A stretch of 64,000 nucleotides of DNA from Bradyrhizobium rifense (GTDB lineage Bacteria > Pseudomonadota > Alphaproteobacteria > Rhizobiales > Xanthobacteraceae): the NCBI RefSeq assembly GCF_008123425.1, contig NZ_VSSS01000001.1, forward strand, positions 1 to 64,000, given 5' to 3'. Made by a program: the position numbers and the translations under genes. How positions within the stretch are numbered: position 1 is the stretch's first letter; each line of letters begins with the position of its first letter. Shown piece after piece: positions 1-7,955 of this stretch. The notes under the pieces were generated by a model. It worked only from the letters and a program-made list of their open reading frames with translations, was not told the origin of the DNA and did no database searches.

Positions 1-9
1 TAAGACTAA

Positions 10-19
10 CCCACCCTAC
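10..19. repeat. Edge of a GTAGGGTGGG-type palindromic repeat
   Basis: The bases CCCACCCTAC just before the first gene match the outer end of the palindromic repeat seen complete at 10686-10775, 23981-24069 and 37373-37463. The inner sequence differs (CTAA instead of CTTTG), so this is probably the right arm of a variant copy whose left arm lies outside the window. Confidence 0.4.
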
Positions 20-43
20 GATTCCGCCCGTGTGGAGAAAGCA

Positions 44-1192
44 ATGACAACACTCCCCGACATCCCGCTGCCCGCCGGCATCCGCTCGCGTTATGTCGAC
101 GGCATCAACGGCCTGCGCATGCATGTGCTGGAGGCGGGTTTCGAGACCAAGGGCCGTCCCTGCATCCTGCTGCTGCACGGGTTTCCCGAGCTCGCGTTCT
201 CCTGGCGCAAGGTGATGCCGGCGCTCGCGGCTGCCGGCTATCACGTGCTCGCCCCCGATCAGCGCGGCTATGGCCGCACCACCGGCTGGACCGCGGATTA
301 CGACGGCGATCTCGCCCCGTTCTCGCTGCTCAACCTCGTGCGCGATGCGCTCGGGCTGGTGTCGGCATTCGGCTACAGCCACGTCGATCTGGCCGGGCAC
401 GATTTCGGCAGCCCGGTCGCGGCGTGGTGCGCGCTGATCCGGCCTGATGTGTTTCGTTCGGTGACGTTGATGAGCGCGCCGTTCGGCGGAGCACCGCCAT
501 TACCCTTCGACACGATCGATGGTCCCGCCAAGCCTGCGGTCGAAGATCCCGTGCATCGCGAACTCGCCGCGCTGCCGCGCCCGCGCATCCATTATCAATG
601 GTACTATGCGACGCGCGCCGCGAACGCCGACCTGCAGCACGCGCCGCAGGGCGTGCATGATTTCCTGCGCGCCTATTATCATCACAAGAGCGCGGACTGG
701 ATCGACAACAAGCCCTATCCGCTGAAATCGTGGTCTGCAGGCGAGCTCGCAAAGATGCCGACCTATTACGTGATGGACCTCGGTGAGACCATGGCCGAGA
801 CGGTCGCGAAGGAGATGCCCTCGCCGGCCGCGATCGCCGCCAATGGATGGCTGCCGGACAGCGACCTCGCCTATTACAGCGCCGAATATGGCCGCACCGG
901 ATTCCAGGGCGGTCTGCAATGGTATCGCTACGGCACGACGGGCATGCTCAACAGCGAGATGCAGCTGTTTGCGGGCCGCAGCATCGACGTGCCGTCGTGC
1001 TTCATCTCGGGCAAGCAGGACTGGGGCACTTATCAACGCCCCGGCGTGTTCGAGGCGATGCAGGGGCGCGGCTGCACCAGGATGCTCGGCTGCCATCTCG
1101 TCGATGGCGCCGGCCATTGGGTGCAGCAGGAGCAGCCCGCCGAGGTCAGCCGGCTGCTGCTCGATTTCCTCGAGCGCGCCGCCGCAGCATAG
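44..1192 (+). CDS. Alpha/beta hydrolase, epoxide hydrolase-like
   Basis: This 382-residue protein has an alpha/beta hydrolase fold typical of soluble epoxide hydrolases. HGFPE (residues 45-49) supplies the oxyanion-hole motif. The nucleophile elbow reads GHDFGS with Asp120 in the nucleophile position, as in epoxide hydrolases and haloalkane dehalogenases rather than serine hydrolases. Near the C-terminus SGKQDWG and GAGHW can supply the acid and the histidine. Such enzymes open epoxides through an aspartyl ester in the cytoplasm; the true substrate is unknown. ATG 44 was preferred to GTG 32 because GGAG lies 7 bases upstream. It appears to be a single gene; no operon partner is visible on the right. 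Confidence 0.8.
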   Translation: MTTLPDIPLPAGIRSRYVDGINGLRMHVLEAGFETKGRPCILLLHGFPELAFSWRKVMPALAAAGYHVLAPDQRGYGRTTGWTADYDGDLAPFSLLNLVRDALGLVSAFGYSHVDLAGHDFGSPVAAWCALIRPDVFRSVTLMSAPFGGAPPLPFDTIDGPAKPAVEDPVHRELAALPRPRIHYQWYYATRAANADLQHAPQGVHDFLRAYYHHKSADWIDNKPYPLKSWSAGELAKMPTYYVMDLGETMAETVAKEMPSPAAIAANGWLPDSDLAYYSAEYGRTGFQGGLQWYRYGTTGMLNSEMQLFAGRSIDVPSCFISGKQDWGTYQRPGVFEAMQGRGCTRMLGCHLVDGAGHWVQQEQPAEVSRLLLDFLERAAAA

Positions 1193-1244
1193 CCCTCCGA
1201 AGCGACGCCGCCGTCCGGTCACAAGGCATTAATCCCCGGTTCAG

Positions 1245-1269
1245 GGAACGTTCGGCAATATCTGACGTT
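1245..1269 (+). promoter_or_regulatory. EcfG-type (general stress sigma factor) promoter
   Basis: The sequence reads GGAAC (1245-1249), a 16-base spacer, then CGTT (1266-1269), which matches the GGAAC-N16/17-CGTT pattern known for EcfG-type sigma factors of the alphaproteobacterial general stress response. It lies 42 bases before the ATG of the histidine-run protein. The match is exact in both boxes; activity is inferred. Confidence 0.6.
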
Positions 1270-1311
1270 GCGGGATACCGGAGCTGGGTCCGGCGACCAT
1301 GGAGAACGACG

Positions 1312-1674
1312 ATGGACAAGAAGATCGCTGGACTATTGGGAGCGGTGGCCGCGCTCGGGACGCTCGGTCCCGCCGGAGCCGCGCCTGCTCCGACGGACGT
1401 CTTGCAGGCGAATTCATACGCCGACCTGCTGGAGCCGATTGCGAACGCCGGCGCCCTGCTGCAAGCCATCGATGAAGCGGCCCCGCCAAAAGCAGGTGAA
1501 AATGTTCAGGTCGCTCAGTTTTACCATCACCACCATCATCACCATCACCACAGCTTCTATCGTCGCTATTACGACGCGCCGGTCGTGGTGGTGCCGCGAT
1601 ATCGGCGGTATTATCACCACCATCATCACCATCACCACCACCACCATCACAGCTTCTATCGCCGCGACTACTGA
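1312..1674 (+). CDS. Secreted histidine-run protein
   Basis: This 120-residue protein has an N-terminal hydrophobic signal-like stretch (residues 5-24, ending in an Ala-rich region), so it is probably periplasmic or secreted. Two near-identical blocks follow: Tyr71 with nine histidines (72-80) and SFYRR, then Tyr101 with twelve histidines (102-113) and SFYRR. Histidine runs of this size would bind Ni, Zn, Cu or Co, so metal storage or buffering is plausible but unproven. GGAG at 1301-1304 lies 7 bases before ATG 1312. An EcfG-type promoter lies upstream and a strong terminator downstream, so it is a monocistronic unit. No enzyme domain is visible. Confidence 0.75.
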   Translation: MDKKIAGLLGAVAALGTLGPAGAAPAPTDVLQANSYADLLEPIANAGALLQAIDEAAPPKAGENVQVAQFYHHHHHHHHHSFYRRYYDAPVVVVPRYRRYYHHHHHHHHHHHHSFYRRDY

Positions 1675-1700
1675 GGTCGACGAGGCCAGGGAATGGTATG

Positions 1701-1722
1701 AACAGGACCTTCGGGTCCTGTT
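1701..1722 (+). terminator. UUCG-capped terminator hairpin
   Basis: AACAGGACC and GGTCCTGTT form a nine-base-pair stem closed by a TTCG tetraloop, followed by TTTGCTTT. This is a typical intrinsic terminator for the histidine-run gene ending at 1674. Confidence 0.8.
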
Positions 1723-1841
1723 TGCTTTCGCGTGCCAGTAATCGGGAAAGACGGGCAAAATCACCCATCCCGATCGCCGCACATGACGGACGCGGAGCTC
1801 ATGCTTGAGCGGGACGGCAAGTCCGGGAGCGGCTAACCGCC

Positions 1842-2567
1842 CTATCCGTTGCGAGCTTTCTCCTTCGCTGCGCGGTGCAGGTGCCGGTAAGTGCCGTCGA
1901 ACACCGTATCCGATGACGACGTCCATTCGGTGCCGGCCGCCAGCTTGGGCCGACTGTTGTAGATCCGGCGAGCCTGAAGCTCGCGCTCCGCCGCCTCCTC
2001 CTCGTCCATCGGCTCGAGTTCGAAGTTCGCTTCCTCTGGAATGACGATGATTTGCGCGAAAGGCTCGTTGGGTCGGAAGATGTGGGTTCGGCCCTCGGCC
2101 GGCGCCTTGAAGACGCAAAAGAACAGCATCGGCCACCAATTGCGGATCAGCGCAGGGACGGCGATTGGCACGGTGTCAGTTCGATCGGTATAGAACCGCG
2201 GATGCGGCTCCGTGCGGATCGCCATGCCTTTTTCAACCTTGAGATCGAGCAGTATCTGATAGGTGTAGAAGGCATCGCCAAATTTGCGAAACGGCGGCCA
2301 TTCCGCGCCCCCCTCCGGCGGCTCTCCCCAATCGGCCTCGAGGATCAAGTGACCGTCCCTGGTCGTGACGTGGAGCTCGAAATCATAGGGATAGAACAGT
2401 TCGATGCCGTACTGCGCGCCCTCGGAAAAGGGCACGCAATGCCAGACCTGCTCACGCGAACCGTCCGCACGCGGTTCGCGCTTGCCGGCCCATCCGGGGA
2501 TTTCGAGCCTGGTGCGCCGTGGCGCCAGCCGCGGATCGTTCAGACGAAACTTGACCTTGTCCATCAT
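1842..2567 (-). CDS. Conserved hypothetical protein (possibly DUF6065-like)
   Basis: This 241-residue protein has no signal peptide or membrane segment. It is rich in aromatic residues and acidic near the C-terminus (EPMDEEEAAE). The middle carries a run of beta-strand-like sequence (FELHVTT, HLILEADW), then RTEPHPRF and a segment reading PNEPFAQIIVIPEE. From memory this resembles proteins of the DUF6065 kind, but I could not test it. Two ATG codons stand in tandem at the start and the upstream GGGTGGG is only a weak ribosome site. It is flanked by the terminator of the histidine-run gene and the mbfA promoter, so it is probably transcribed alone. Confidence 0.6.
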   Translation of the reverse strand: MMDKVKFRLNDPRLAPRRTRLEIPGWAGKREPRADGSREQVWHCVPFSEGAQYGIELFYPYDFELHVTTRDGHLILEADWGEPPEGGAEWPPFRKFGDAFYTYQILLDLKVEKGMAIRTEPHPRFYTDRTDTVPIAVPALIRNWWPMLFFCVFKAPAEGRTHIFRPNEPFAQIIVIPEEANFELEPMDEEEAAERELQARRIYNSRPKLAAGTEWTSSSDTVFDGTYRHLHRAAKEKARNG

Positions 2568-2711
2568 TCACCCACCCACACTGTAGAATTCGAACCTGTA
2601 CTTCGGGACACGGTTCCATGCATTTCAAGCGCCGCGGCGGCAGTACCCAGGTTGCTACGGTTGGCGCGGCTCGCGTGAATTGACCCTGAATGAATTGCAG
2701 CCTATAGGAAC

Positions 2712-2726
2712 TTAGAATTATTCTAA
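2712..2726 (+). promoter_or_regulatory. ICE-like palindrome, predicted Irr operator of mbfA
   Basis: TTAGAA (2712-2717) and TTCTAA (2721-2726) form a perfect inverted repeat around three bases, and the right side extends to TTCTAAA. This fits the iron control element bound by the rhizobial heme-responsive regulator Irr. It ends 20 bases before the mbfA start, so it probably overlaps the promoter. In Bradyrhizobium mbfA is known to be repressed by Irr under low iron, which agrees with this placement. Confidence 0.75.
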
Positions 2727-2746
2727 ACTAGTGGCAGGCGCAATCC

Positions 2747-3718
2747 GTGAAGAATTTTTCCGAGCTGACCGAGCGCGAGGTGCTTGCGGTCGCGATCTCC
2801 TCCGAGGAGGAGGACAGCCGCATCTATATGAGCTTCGCCGAGGATCTCCGGGAACGTTATCCTGATACGGCGAAGATCTTCGAGGAGATGGCCGAGGAAG
2901 AACGCGGCCACCGCCATCGCCTGTTGCAGCTCTATGAAGAGCGTTTCGGCCAGCATCTGCCGCCGATCCGCCGCGAGGACGTCAAGGGCTTTCTGCGCCG
3001 GCGCCCGATCTGGCTGACGAAAAACCTGCCGCTCGACACGATCCGCAAGGAAGTCGAGACCATGGAGCTCGAGGCCGAGCGCTTCTACGCGCGCGCCGCC
3101 GAGCAGGCCGAGGATGTCGGCGTGCGCCGCCTGCTCGGCGACCTTGCTGAAGAGGAGAAGCATCACGAGAACCGCGCGGCCGCGCTCACCGACGAGATTT
3201 TGAAGCCCGACGTGCGCGCGGAAGAAGACCGCACGCGGCGGCGGATGTTCGTGCTGCAATATGTGCAGCCGGGTCTCGCCGGCTTGATGGACGGCTCGGT
3301 CTCGACCTTGGCGCCGCTGTTCGCGGCGGCCTTCGCCACACACCAGAACTGGCAGACCTTTCTGGTGGGTCTTGCCGCCTCGATCGGCGCCGGCATCAGC
3401 ATGGGCTTTGCGGAAGCACTGTCCGACGACGGCTCGCTGACCGGCCGGGGCTCGCCCTGGCTGCGCGGCATCACCTGCGGCGCGATGACGACGCTCGGCG
3501 GGCTCGGCCACACCATGCCCTATCTGGTGCCGGACACATGGGCCAACGCATTCTGGATCGCGACCGCGATCGCCGGCATCGTCGTATTCTTCGAATTGTG
3601 GGCGATCGCCTTCATTCGCGCGCGCTACATGGACACGCCGTTCCTCCAGGCCGTGTTCCAGATCGTGCTCGGCGGCGCCATCGTGCTGGCGGTGGGCATA
3701 TTGATCGGGGCGGCCTAG
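2747..3718 (+). CDS. mbfA: Membrane-bound ferritin-like iron exporter MbfA
   Basis: This 323-residue protein fuses an N-terminal ferritin-like di-iron domain (about residues 1-145) to a C-terminal VIT1/CCC1-type membrane domain (about 155-323). Likely metal ligands lie in EEEDSRIY (20-27), EEERGH (50-55), MELEAERFY (107-115) and EEEKHHE (136-142). The membrane part has several hydrophobic helices. MbfA exports iron from the cytoplasm and protects rhizobia from iron and peroxide stress. The start is GTG at 2747, chosen because the frame begins there in phase with the family N-terminus KNFSELTERE. An Irr-type operator precedes it and two further genes follow closely, suggesting an operon. Confidence 0.92.
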   Translation: MKNFSELTEREVLAVAISSEEEDSRIYMSFAEDLRERYPDTAKIFEEMAEEERGHRHRLLQLYEERFGQHLPPIRREDVKGFLRRRPIWLTKNLPLDTIRKEVETMELEAERFYARAAEQAEDVGVRRLLGDLAEEEKHHENRAAALTDEILKPDVRAEEDRTRRRMFVLQYVQPGLAGLMDGSVSTLAPLFAAAFATHQNWQTFLVGLAASIGAGISMGFAEALSDDGSLTGRGSPWLRGITCGAMTTLGGLGHTMPYLVPDTWANAFWIATAIAGIVVFFELWAIAFIRARYMDTPFLQAVFQIVLGGAIVLAVGILIGAA

Positions 3719-3727
3719 GCGGCGGCG

Positions 3728-4588
3728 ATGAAGCGGCAACATTCATACACTGCGGTCGCAAGCCTGGCCGGCGCAATGAACCTGCTTGCGCCGAATGCCG
3801 CGCGCGCCACAGACGAAATCCAAGTCTACAACGCCGGTATCGCCGGTGTCGGCCAGTTCACGATCCAGCAGCACCTCAATTATGTCGCGCTCGGACAGAA
3901 GGACCCGCCGTTCCCCGGCGGCTTCCCTTCCAACCATAGCCTCAACGGCACGCCGGAATTCGCCTATGGCATGACCGATTGGTGGGAGCTCGGGCTCTAT
4001 CTGCCGTTCGCCGTGCAGGACCGGCAATTCCTGTCCGACGCCTTCAAGCTGCGCACGCTGTTCGTCTCGCCACACGCGGAGCACCGGGATTTATTCTACG
4101 GCGTGAATTTCGAGTTGAGCTACGAAATGCCCAAATTCGCGCAGACCCGATGGGGACTGGAGATCCGCCCGATCATCGGCGTGCGCAATTCGCAATATGA
4201 GTTCATCGTGAACCCGATCGTCGATATCGGCTTCGGCAGCAAGGGCGAGGCCGATTTCGCGCCTGCCGCCCGGCTGGCCCGCAACTTCGGCAACGATGTG
4301 TTCGCCGGCTTCGAATATTATGCCGATTTCGGCAAGATCGGGAGTTTCGACAAGCTCCCCGACCAGCAGCACACGCTCTTCGCCGTCACCGACTTCAAAG
4401 CCGGCGTGTTCGATGTGAACTTCGGCGTCGGCTACGGGTTGACGCCGGCGTCTGACCGGTTCGTGGTCAAGACCATCATCGGCTACGCTTTTCCGGTGCC
4501 GGGGCAGAAATCGGACGGCAACACGCGGATGAGCAGCGGGCCGGTCAATCCGTTCACCCACGCCGCCACGCGAAGCTTCCAACCCTGA
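3728..4588 (+). CDS. Outer-membrane beta-barrel-like protein
   Basis: This 286-residue protein starts with a signal-peptide-like segment ending near residues 24-28 (AARATDE). The remainder alternates polar and aromatic residues in the way of beta-barrel proteins, for example FELSYEM, FEYYADFG and VNFGVGYGLTPASDRFV. No enzymatic motif is visible. It starts only ten bases after the mbfA stop, so it is probably co-transcribed and therefore iron-regulated. A role as an outer-membrane channel or structural protein is inferred. The family itself was not identified. Confidence 0.65.
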   Translation: MKRQHSYTAVASLAGAMNLLAPNAARATDEIQVYNAGIAGVGQFTIQQHLNYVALGQKDPPFPGGFPSNHSLNGTPEFAYGMTDWWELGLYLPFAVQDRQFLSDAFKLRTLFVSPHAEHRDLFYGVNFELSYEMPKFAQTRWGLEIRPIIGVRNSQYEFIVNPIVDIGFGSKGEADFAPAARLARNFGNDVFAGFEYYADFGKIGSFDKLPDQQHTLFAVTDFKAGVFDVNFGVGYGLTPASDRFVVKTIIGYAFPVPGQKSDGNTRMSSGPVNPFTHAATRSFQP

Positions 4589-4617
4589 TCAAACGCGATC
4601 TCAAGGGCGGCCACACC

Positions 4618-5148
4618 ATGACCACACGACTGCAATACGGTACGCCCGCCAAGATCTTTCACTGGGTCATTGTGGCTCTGCTTGCCGTGCAATACCCGAT
4701 CGGCTGGCTGATGCCGGACCTTCACCGCAGCATGGCGCCGGGCGCCGGGATGACGTTTCACATCTCGTTCGGGATCACGATCCTTGTGCTGACTGCGCTG
4801 CGTCTGGTCTGGCGGCTGACCCATCCGATCGCGCCGGAGAGCTCGCTCCCGGCCTGGCAGCGCCTGAGCTCCGAGGCGGTGCACTGGCTGCTGTATGTGC
4901 TGGTGCTCGGGACCACGATCTCGGGGTGGCTGTTCGCGTCCTACCGCGGATGGTCGGTTTCGTACTTCTACCTCGTGCACCTGCCGATGCTCGGCTCCGA
5001 CAACGAAGCCGCCGGCCGCACCATCGACGGCCTCCACCAAGCAATGGAATGGGCGCTGCTCATCACGATCGGCATTCACATCGCGGCCGTGCTCGCGCAT
5101 GTCTTCGTCTATCGGGACCGCGTCATGCAGCGAATGCTGCCCGGGTAG
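4618..5148 (+). CDS. Cytochrome b561 (CybB-type)
   Basis: This 176-residue integral membrane protein has four predicted helices and the histidines expected to bind two b-type hemes: His15 (FHWV), His48 (FHIS), His140 (LHQA) and His154 (IHIA). The size and arrangement match the bacterial cytochrome b561 family. Its best-studied member oxidises superoxide and passes electrons to ubiquinone. AAGGGCGG upstream of ATG 4618 is a fair ribosome site. It lies 29 bases behind the outer-membrane-like gene, so it may be the third gene of the mbfA operon, linking iron export with redox protection. The electron donor is not known. Confidence 0.85.
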   Translation: MTTRLQYGTPAKIFHWVIVALLAVQYPIGWLMPDLHRSMAPGAGMTFHISFGITILVLTALRLVWRLTHPIAPESSLPAWQRLSSEAVHWLLYVLVLGTTISGWLFASYRGWSVSYFYLVHLPMLGSDNEAAGRTIDGLHQAMEWALLITIGIHIAAVLAHVFVYRDRVMQRMLPG

Positions 5149-5238
5149 CATTCTGGACATATCAATCGCGATCAAACGGCGGTTGCGGCATTCGGCCAAA
5201 CTGCGCATCATCCCTCCAGTGAAGCGCAGGAGCATGTC

Positions 5239-6711
5239 GTGGCGAAATCGGAATGGAGTTACAAGAGCGCGGTCGAGCTGTCGGCCGCGTTGGCGGCGAA
5301 GAAGGTCTCCGCTGTCGAGCTCACGCAGGATGCGATCGACCGCATCGAACGTCACGACGGCAAGGTCAACGCGATCTGCGTCCGGGATTTTGAGCGCGCG
5401 CTGAGTGCAGCGCGAGACGCGGATGCAGCATTGGCCCGCGGCGAACGCAAGCCGTTGCTCGGCCTGCCGATGACCGTGAAGGAATCCTACAACATCGCCG
5501 GCCTGCCGACGACCTGGGGCATTCCCACGCAGAAGGACTTTGTTGCCAAGGAAGATTCGCTGCCGGTGACGCGCGTGAAGGACGCAGGCACTGTCGTGGT
5601 CGGCAAGACCAACGTGCCGCTCGGGCTCGGCGACTGGCAGAGCTACAACGACATCTACGGCACCACCAACAATCCCTACGATCTCGGCCGCACACCGGGC
5701 GGCTCCTCCGGCGGCTCGTCGGCGGCGCTCGCCGCAGGCTATGGCCCGCTCTCGATCGGCTCCGACATCGGCGGCTCGTTGCGCGTGCCGGCCTTCCATT
5801 GCGGCGTTTACGCGCACAAGCCGACCTTCAACCTGGTCGCGATGCGCGGCCATACGCCGCCGCCGCTGCCGCCATTGCCGTTCGACCGCGACCTCTCGGT
5901 GATCGGCCCGATGGCACGCAGCGCCGCCGACCTTTCGCTGGTGCTCGACGTGATGGCAGGGCCTGATCCGATCGATGCCGGCTTTGCCTATCGGCTCGAA
6001 TTGCCGGCGGCACGGCACACCGCGTTCAGGGATTTCCGCGTGCTGGTGATCGACACCGATCCGGTGCTGCCGACCGACACCGCCGTGCGCGGCACCATCA
6101 ACACGCTTGCCGACAATCTGGCGAAGGTCGGCGTCAAGATCGAACGAAGCAGCCCGCTGCTGCCGGATTTCGCGGCCTCGTCGCGGCTCTATATGCGCAT
6201 GCTGATGTCGTTCCTCGGCTCGACCTTCGCGCCCGACATCTATGCCGGCGCCAAGGCGGCGGCAGCCGCGCTACCCGAGGGCGACAACAGCCTAGCCGCG
6301 GAGCGGCTGCGCGGCATCGCGCTCAGCCATCGCGACTGGCAGATGGCGAACGGCGGCCGCACCCGGCTGCGCGCGCAATGGCGCGAGCTGTTCAAAACGT
6401 TCGACGCGGTGATCTGCCCGGTGATGCCGACGGCGGCCTATCCGCACGACCATTCGCCGGAGCAGGAGAAGCGCCGGATCACGATCGACGGCAAGGCGCA
6501 CGTCTATCCCGATCAGCTCGCCTGGCCCGGCATCGCGACGCTCCCCGGCCTGCCCTCCACGGCGATCCCGACCGGCTTTGCGCCGGATGGCTTGCCGATC
6601 GGCGTCCAGATCGCCGGCCCGTGGCTGGAGGATCGCACGCCGCTGAAGCTCGCCGAGCTGATCGAGCGTGAGTTCGGCGGGTTCGTGCCGCCGAAGATGT
6701 TCGATGATTGA
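5239..6711 (+). CDS. Amidase signature family enzyme
   Basis: This 490-residue cytoplasmic enzyme belongs to the amidase signature family. The catalytic lysine sits in MTVKES, the cis-serine in the GGSSGGSSA loop, and the nucleophilic serine in GSDIGGSLR. These enzymes hydrolyse carboxylic amides; the substrate cannot be read from sequence. The start is GTG 5239, supported by AGGAG at 5228-5232; the ATG at 5234 is out of frame. Unlike the amidase at 28882-30297, it has no small partner gene. The gene lies 90 bases beyond the b561 gene and ends at a palindromic repeat shared with the convergent alcohol dehydrogenase gene. Confidence 0.88.
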   Translation: MAKSEWSYKSAVELSAALAAKKVSAVELTQDAIDRIERHDGKVNAICVRDFERALSAARDADAALARGERKPLLGLPMTVKESYNIAGLPTTWGIPTQKDFVAKEDSLPVTRVKDAGTVVVGKTNVPLGLGDWQSYNDIYGTTNNPYDLGRTPGGSSGGSSAALAAGYGPLSIGSDIGGSLRVPAFHCGVYAHKPTFNLVAMRGHTPPPLPPLPFDRDLSVIGPMARSAADLSLVLDVMAGPDPIDAGFAYRLELPAARHTAFRDFRVLVIDTDPVLPTDTAVRGTINTLADNLAKVGVKIERSSPLLPDFAASSRLYMRMLMSFLGSTFAPDIYAGAKAAAAALPEGDNSLAAERLRGIALSHRDWQMANGGRTRLRAQWRELFKTFDAVICPVMPTAAYPHDHSPEQEKRRITIDGKAHVYPDQLAWPGIATLPGLPSTAIPTGFAPDGLPIGVQIAGPWLEDRTPLKLAELIEREFGGFVPPKMFDD

Positions 6712-6718
6712 TGCTCTC

Positions 6719-6804
6719 CGTCATTGCGAGCGCAGCGAAGCAATCCAGAATTCTTCCACGGCGACAGTCTGGATTGCTTCGTCGCAAGTGCTCCTCGCAA
6801 TGAC
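6719..6804. repeat. CGTCATTGCGAG-type palindromic repeat
   Basis: CGTCATTGCGAG and GAAGCAATCCAGA on the left mirror TCTGGATTGCTTC and CTCGCAATGAC on the right, so the element can fold into one long imperfect hairpin. It fills the gap between two convergent genes and may serve as a bidirectional terminator. Similar intergenic elements are common in bradyrhizobial genomes. Confidence 0.75.
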
Positions 6805-6822
6805 AGTGCAAAATAGCCTGGC

Positions 6823-7911
6823 TCAACTATCAAACACAATCACGCTGCGTAGCGTTTTGCCGGCTTTCATGTTGGCAAAACCCTCGTTGATCTCCGACAG
6901 CTTCAGCTTGGCCGAGATCCAATCCTCCAGATGCAGCCGGCCGCGCAGGTAGAAATCGACCAGGCGCGGCATGTCCACGCGAAAGTGGTTGGAGCCCATC
7001 GACGAGCCCTGGATGCGGCGCTCGCGCAGGAAGTCAAAGCCGTGCAGCTCGATCTTCTGGCCGAACGGGATCATGCCGACGATGGTGGCGGTGCCGCCGG
7101 AGGCGAGCATGGCAAACGCCTGCTCCGCGGTCTCCTTGCGGCCCAGGACCTCGAAGGAATGGTGCACGCCGCCATTGGTGAGGTCGCGGACCTGCTTCAC
7201 CACATCGCCATCGGCGGGGTTGATGATGTCGGTGGCGCCCAGCTTCGTCGCGAGCTGGAGCTTTGCCGGATTGGTGTCGATGGCGATGATGCGGCCGGCC
7301 CCGGCGATCTGTGCACCATTGATCGCGGCCATGCCGACGCCGCCGCAGCCGATCACCGCCACGGTCTCGCCCGCCGTCACCTTCGCCGTGTTCACCACCG
7401 CGCCGTAGCCGGTGATGACGCCGCAGCCGATCAGCGCCGCGAGATCGAGTGGCATCTCCTTGCGGATTTTGACGATGGCGTTCTCGTGCACCAGCATCTG
7501 CTCGGCGAAGGACGAGAGGTTGAGAAATTGGTGCAGCTTCTCCGGCTTGTTCCACTGCATCCGGTTGGACACGCCCGGCAGCAGTTTCACCGTAGTGTCG
7601 GTGCAGAGCACGGTGCGGCCCGTGGTGCAATTGTCGCAGGTGCCGCAGAACACGGACAGGCACGTAACGACGTGGTCGCCGGGCTTCACATACGTAACGT
7701 CGGAGCCAACCTGCTCGACGACACCGGCGGATTCGTGCCCAAGCACGGCGGGGAGCGGATGCGGGTAGAGGCCTTCCATGAAGTGCAGATCGGAGTGGCA
7801 GAGGCCGGCTACGGTCGTGCGGATCAGGACCTCGCGCGGGCCGGGCTTCGGCAGGCTGACATCCTCGATGACCAGCGGCTGGTTGACTTCATAGAGGACG
7901 GCGGCCTTCAT
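6823..7911 (-). CDS. Zinc-dependent alcohol dehydrogenase
   Basis: This 362-residue protein is a medium-chain, zinc-dependent alcohol dehydrogenase. The catalytic zinc site is supplied by GLCHSD, GHE and the cysteine of GCGVITG. Four cysteines in CGTCDNC...C form the structural zinc site. GCGGVGMAA is the NAD-binding Rossmann loop. It oxidises an alcohol, or reduces an aldehyde, with NAD. It lies 44 bases behind the acyl-CoA dehydrogenase gene on the same strand and is probably co-transcribed, so a role in catabolism of an alcohol or fatty compound is plausible. The precise substrate is not visible. Confidence 0.88.
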   Translation of the reverse strand: MKAAVLYEVNQPLVIEDVSLPKPGPREVLIRTTVAGLCHSDLHFMEGLYPHPLPAVLGHESAGVVEQVGSDVTYVKPGDHVVTCLSVFCGTCDNCTTGRTVLCTDTTVKLLPGVSNRMQWNKPEKLHQFLNLSSFAEQMLVHENAIVKIRKEMPLDLAALIGCGVITGYGAVVNTAKVTAGETVAVIGCGGVGMAAINGAQIAGAGRIIAIDTNPAKLQLATKLGATDIINPADGDVVKQVRDLTNGGVHHSFEVLGRKETAEQAFAMLASGGTATIVGMIPFGQKIELHGFDFLRERRIQGSSMGSNHFRVDMPRLVDFYLRGRLHLEDWISAKLKLSEINEGFANMKAGKTLRSVIVFDS

Positions 7912-7955
7912 CGAGCACTCCCTATCGCGTTTTTTGTTTGATCGTGGCGCGCAGC

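Noticed and set aside
1241..1768. Minus-strand frames opposite the histidine-run gene with many Asp/Gly codons
   Set aside because: They are produced by the reverse complement of repeated His codons; the plus-strand gene has signal peptide, ribosome site, promoter and terminator.
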